This document shows, piece by piece, positions 60,603 through 64,000 of a stretch of DNA of 64,000 bases (the first letter of the stretch is position 1; each line of letters begins with the position of its first letter). Position numbers and translations under genes: made by a program. The notes beneath the pieces are model-generated. The model had not been told where the DNA came from and did not search any database. It saw nothing but the letters and a program-made list of their open reading frames with translations. Source of the stretch: Ancistrus triradiatus (Eukaryota; Chordata; Actinopteri; Siluriformes; Loricariidae); NCBI GenBank assembly GCA_025084515.1, contig JAJAGP010000249.1:1-64000 (forward strand), read 5' to 3'.

Positions 60603-60979
60603 ATGGCTCTAAACGCAACCTGCTCTGTCAATGCTACTGTTTGCATGGGCACATCATGCCTGCTGCCAGAGAGCAACTTTAATGTCATCCTTAGTACAGT
60701 CATGAGCATTGTGCTCACCATCATGCTGGCCATGGTCATGTTTGCCATGGGCTGTACAGTAGAGGTGCAAAAGCTCTGGTCACATATCCGCCGTCCGTGG
60801 GGAATTGTCATTGGCTTTCTGTGCCAGTTTGGCATCATGCCCTTTACTGCATTTGCCTTGTCGCTAGCCTTCCAGGTGGAGACACTTCAAGCGGTGGTCA
60901 TTATGATCATGGGCTGCTGCCCTGGAGGCACCAGCTCCAACATCATCACGTACTGGCTGGATGGAGACATGGACCTCAG
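60603..60979 (+). CDS. slc10a2: SLC10A2-type sodium/bile acid cotransporter, first coding exon only
   Basis: Exon 1 encodes 125 codons plus two bases, starting MALNATCSVNATVCMG and ending DGDMDL before a GT donor at 60980. Two N-glycosylation sequons (Asn4, Asn10) lie in the extracellular N-terminus. Hydrophobic segments are about 28-52 (VILSTVMSIVLTIMLAMVMF), 68-93 and 97-119. The GCCPGGTSSN motif of the SLC10 family, part of the sodium/substrate site, is intact. The human SLC10A2 first exon ends at the same point of the protein. Known role: apical ileal uptake of bile acids with sodium. SLC10A1 is a possible alternative, but the N-terminus (NATVC-G-SC--PESNFN) favours SLC10A2. The remaining exons lie beyond 64000. 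The frame is open upstream to 60537; the ATG was chosen by homology. Confidence 0.88.
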
Positions 60980-61388
60980 GTGAGCGCACTAGGAATTCTA
61001 GGCAGATGGCCTTAATATAACATGTTGACCAACATGCTAGTTTTCATATTTATTACAGTAAGTAATGCTTTAGTAATGACATCCATGTTCTACCTTAATT
61101 ACTTCATGAATTAATATATTACTCCTGCATTAACTCATGCAATATAAATGAGATGCTCACTTTATACATATTTGTGGTGACTCATGTATTATGTCCATGA
61201 ATTAATGATTACTCACTCATGAAATACTGCATGAATTAATTAATGAGTCATCATGTCGAGGTATATGGCAAACGTGAGGAAATTTTATTTTAGTTTACTA
61301 TCAGGTGAAATGACAATTATGCATTTAGTAAGTTGAGGCAAATTGGAATAAATAGATTTTTTTTTCTCTGACATGATTAGCTTCGACA

Positions 61389-63325
61389 CTCATTGGCCAC
61401 TTCATTAGGTACACCTGTTCAACTGCATATTAATGCAAATATCTAATCAACTAATCTCATGGCAGCAACTCAATGCATTTAGGTATGTAGACATGATCAA
61501 GCAGACTTGCTGAAGTTCAAAACAAACATCAGAATGGACAAGAAAGTTGGTTTAAATGACTGAACAAGGCATTGTTGTTGGCAGAGGCAGAAAGTAACTA
61601 ATTATATTTACTCACAATACTGTAATTGAGTAGTTTTTTAGTGTGCTTGTAATTTTTAAAGTAGTTTTTTATCTGTACTTTTACTTAAGTATGTTTTGTT
61701 TGAAGTATTGTACTTCAATACATTTTAAATCACATATTTTACGGAGTAAAAAATGTAACGCAAAAAAGGCGACTCCAGTGAATGATGGGCAGGATAACAA
61801 ACTGGGACTAAAATCACAAGAAAGACAGGCATGTCAGACACCAGTGGTGTCCCAGCAGCAAAAACCTGTCGAATTCAGCTGAAGTTGAACTTGAAGGAAA
61901 TAAAGTGAACCCCTGGCCATATTTAAAGAAGAAAGGCAACAACTTTATTATGCTTTATTAAAGACCTTCAGTGGCTGTATTTTTTTAAATGTTTTATGGG
62001 ATAGTCCCATTATATCTCCCTTTATATATATTTTTATATGTCGACGTTTTGTTATTGCACTTTAATTTGTAAAGGTGTTTTAATTAAAAGCTAATAGTTG
62101 AGATATTTTTATCCCCTTGTCCTTTTTGCATTACACAGGAGAGACCAACCTCCCACTGTTAACAAGGCAATTAAGTAACTTTTACTCTTGAGTACATTTT
62201 ATATGAGCTACTTTTTACTTGAGTAGATTTGTAGTTGTACTTAAGTAAACTTTCATCAGATTACTAGTACTTTTACTTGAGTAGAATATTAAAGTATTCT
62301 TTTCACATTTGGTTGTTGGTGGTAGATGGGCTGAACTGAGTATTTCAGAAACTGCTGATCTACTGGGATTTTCATGCACTGCCATGTCTAGGGTTTATAG
62401 AGAATAGTCTGAAAAGGAGAAAATATCCAGTGAGCAGTAGTTCTCCGAGTGAAAATGCCTCATTGAGGCCAGAGGTCAGAGGAGAATGGCAAACTGGTTT
62501 GAGCTGGTAAAAAGGCAATGGTACCTGAAATACTCCCTCATTACAACCGAGGTATGCAGAAGAGCATCTCTGAATGCATACCTTGATGAACCTTGAAGCA
62601 GAAGGGCTACAGCTGCAGAAGACCAACCCTCCTGTCAGCTAAGAACAGGCAACTGAGTTAATAATTCGCATGGGCTCACCCAAAATTGGAACAGAAGATT
62701 GCCTGTAAAACCTTGCCTGGTCTGGTGAGTCTTGATTTCTGCTGCGATACTCAGATGGTAGGGTCAGAATTTGGCGTAAACAACATTAGAGCATTGTTCC
62801 ATCCTTCCTTGTACCAACGGTTCAGGCTGATGGTGGTGTGATGGTGTGGGGGATAGTTTCTTGGCCCACTTTTGGCCCCTTATTACCAGCTGAGCATCAT
62901 TTAAACACCACAGCCTACCTGAGTATTGCTACTAACCACGTCTGTCCCTTTATGACCACAGTGTACCCATCTTCTGATGGCTACTTCCAGCAGGATATCA
63001 AATCATGTCACAAAGCTCAAATCATCTCAAACTGGTTTCTTGAATCTGACAGTGAGTTCACTGTGCTGAAATGGCCTCAACAGTCACCAGATCCCAATAC
63101 AACAGAACACCTTTGGAATGTCGTGGAATGGGAGATTCGCATAATGGATGTGCAGCCGATAGAGCTGCAGCAACTTGTGATGCTATCAAGTCAATGTGGA
63201 ACAAAAGCTCTGAGGAATTATTCCAGCAGCTTGTTGAAATCTGTCACAGAGAATTAAGGCAGTTATATAGGCAAATTGGGGTCCAACCCAGTACTAATAA
63301 GGTGTAGATAATGAAGTGGCCAGTG
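61389..63325 (+). mobile_element. Tc1-like transposon, fifth family, hosting a nested insertion
   Basis: Inverted ends: CACTCATTGGCCACTTCATT at the left and AATGAAGTGGCCAGTGAGTG at the right. The interior encodes a degraded transposase on the plus strand. Pieces from about 62330 include ISETADLLGFS (DNA-binding) and a 139-codon open stretch (62838-63257) with MVWGIVSWPTFGPLLPAEHH, the second catalytic region SSDGYFQQDIKSCHKAQ, and SPDPNTTEHLWNVVEWEIR with the last acidic residue. The N-terminal part is interrupted by the element at 61582-62311. It lies in the presumed first intron of SLC10A2. Confidence 0.85.
61582..62311. mobile_element. hAT-like non-autonomous element nested in a Tc1-like transposon
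   Basis: A 730-bp insertion flanked by an exact 8-base direct repeat GTTGTTGG (61574-61581 and 62312-62319), the target-site length of the hAT superfamily. The termini, CAGAGGCAGAAAGTAACT at the left and AGTATTCTTTTCACATTTG at the right, are imperfect inverted repeats. Sub-terminal TACTTAAGTA-like motifs are repeated near both ends. A 79-codon ORF inside (61643-61882) has no recognised similarity. Confidence 0.8.
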
Positions 63326-63880
63326 AGTGTTTATGGTAAATCAAATTTAGTAATGAATTTCCAGCTCTCATTCTAATTCCTATTAATACTATTTATATTG
63401 GAATATGCAGTTTTTAACAACCGTAAACCAACGTGATAAAATATGTAGGGAAATTGGTTCAGAATATATTGGTGCAACAATGAATTTAGCTTACACCACA
63501 TATTCACTCGGGTTTATGCCAGGACACAGGGATGTCCATGTCAGTAGCTTGAGTCTGTGATCTCTGAGCATTTATGAGGATTTAGATGTATAGTTCAAAT
63601 TGTTGTTCTGCTTTAAGATCCAATCAGAACCAAATTACACTTTACTGGGAGAAGCAGTTAGGTTTTTGTCTGACTTTTTCATTAGATATGAGAAAAATGA
63701 AACATTTCATTCATGTGGTTGGGTAAAAACATACATAGGATACATGTACTACATGAGCACATCTTAAAGACAACTAACGATTTTACATGAAGCAACTGGC
63801 ACTGCTAAAGTTACTTTATGAGTAAAATACACCATAAAAATAAGAATAGTTAACAACCTGCTGTAGCATATCATGGTAGT
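63326..63880. other. Presumed SLC10A2 intron 1
   Basis: No exon recognised. SLC10A2 exon 2 was searched for by its expected MTTCSTLLALGMMP-like start and not found. Confidence 0.5.
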
Positions 63881-63884
63881 ACAG

Positions 63885-64000
63885 CAGACAGGGTGGAGAC
63901 CTGTACAGCTCCAGAAACCCAGGTTTTTCTGGGTACTCTGATCCTTAGCACAGACGGAATGGCTAATCTAAATTGGTGTGAAGGCGAATGACTGTGAATC
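63885..64000 (+). repeat. Interspersed repeat of the 'CCTCCCACAGTCCAAAGACATGC' class, cut by the window end
   Basis: Contains ACAGCTCCAGAAACCCAGG and TTTTTCTGGGTACTCTGATC, like the copy at 31575, and runs off the end. Confidence 0.45.

Noticed and set aside
1..64000. CRISPR arrays, bacterial operons or insertion sequences
   Set aside because: No regularly spaced direct repeats or prokaryotic gene organisation. Spliced vertebrate genes show this is eukaryotic nuclear DNA.

Overview
This is vertebrate nuclear DNA, almost certainly from a teleost fish. Coding is sparse and split into short exons with GT/AG splice sites. The intergenic DNA is AT-rich and full of microsatellites, decayed Tc1/mariner-type transposons, hAT-like and TA-flanked MITEs and tRNA-derived SINE-like repeats. 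The abundance of Tc1-like copies would suit an otophysan such as a catfish, but the species is a guess.

From left to right: 1-7.5 kb is a transposon graveyard (Tc1-like fragments, a Ty3/gypsy reverse-transcriptase scrap, a decayed basic-protein ORF). 7.5-26 kb holds no protein gene I can recognise. It contains three promoter-like patches (about 11.0, 12.0 and 16.6-17.85 kb), a long hairpin at 25.1-25.3 kb and a small TIR element at 25.75 kb. At 26.49-26.69 kb on the + strand lies a tandem miR-15/miR-16 cluster. An intact TRIM13 coding exon is at 32.37-33.58 kb on the - strand. SPRYD7 (5 coding exons, +) runs 39.73-45.39 kb, GTPBP8 (6 coding exons, +) 49.85-54.51 kb, and the first coding exon of a bile-acid transporter of the SLC10A2 type is at 60.60-60.98 kb on +, with the rest of that gene outside the window.

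The central result is that miR-15/16 (+), TRIM13 (-) and SPRYD7 (+) have the same order and relative orientation as the human 13q14 DLEU2/TRIM13/SPRYD7 locus. This implies that a non-coding DLEU2-like host transcript runs on the + strand through the gene-poor left half, probably starting at one of the promoter-like patches. KCNRG, which overlaps TRIM13 in mammals, and KPNA3, which follows SPRYD7 in human, are not seen. GTPBP8 and SLC10A2 sit beyond SPRYD7 instead.

The genes do not form a pathway: two related miRNAs, an ER-membrane RING E3 ligase (TRIM13), a SPRY-domain protein, a mitochondrial-type EngB GTPase (GTPBP8) and a sodium/bile-acid symporter. Transposons have entered introns and flanks. 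Two oppositely oriented copies of one Tc1-like family bracket the SPRYD7 promoter and exons 1-2, and a hAT-like element is nested in a Tc1-like element downstream of SLC10A2 exon 1.
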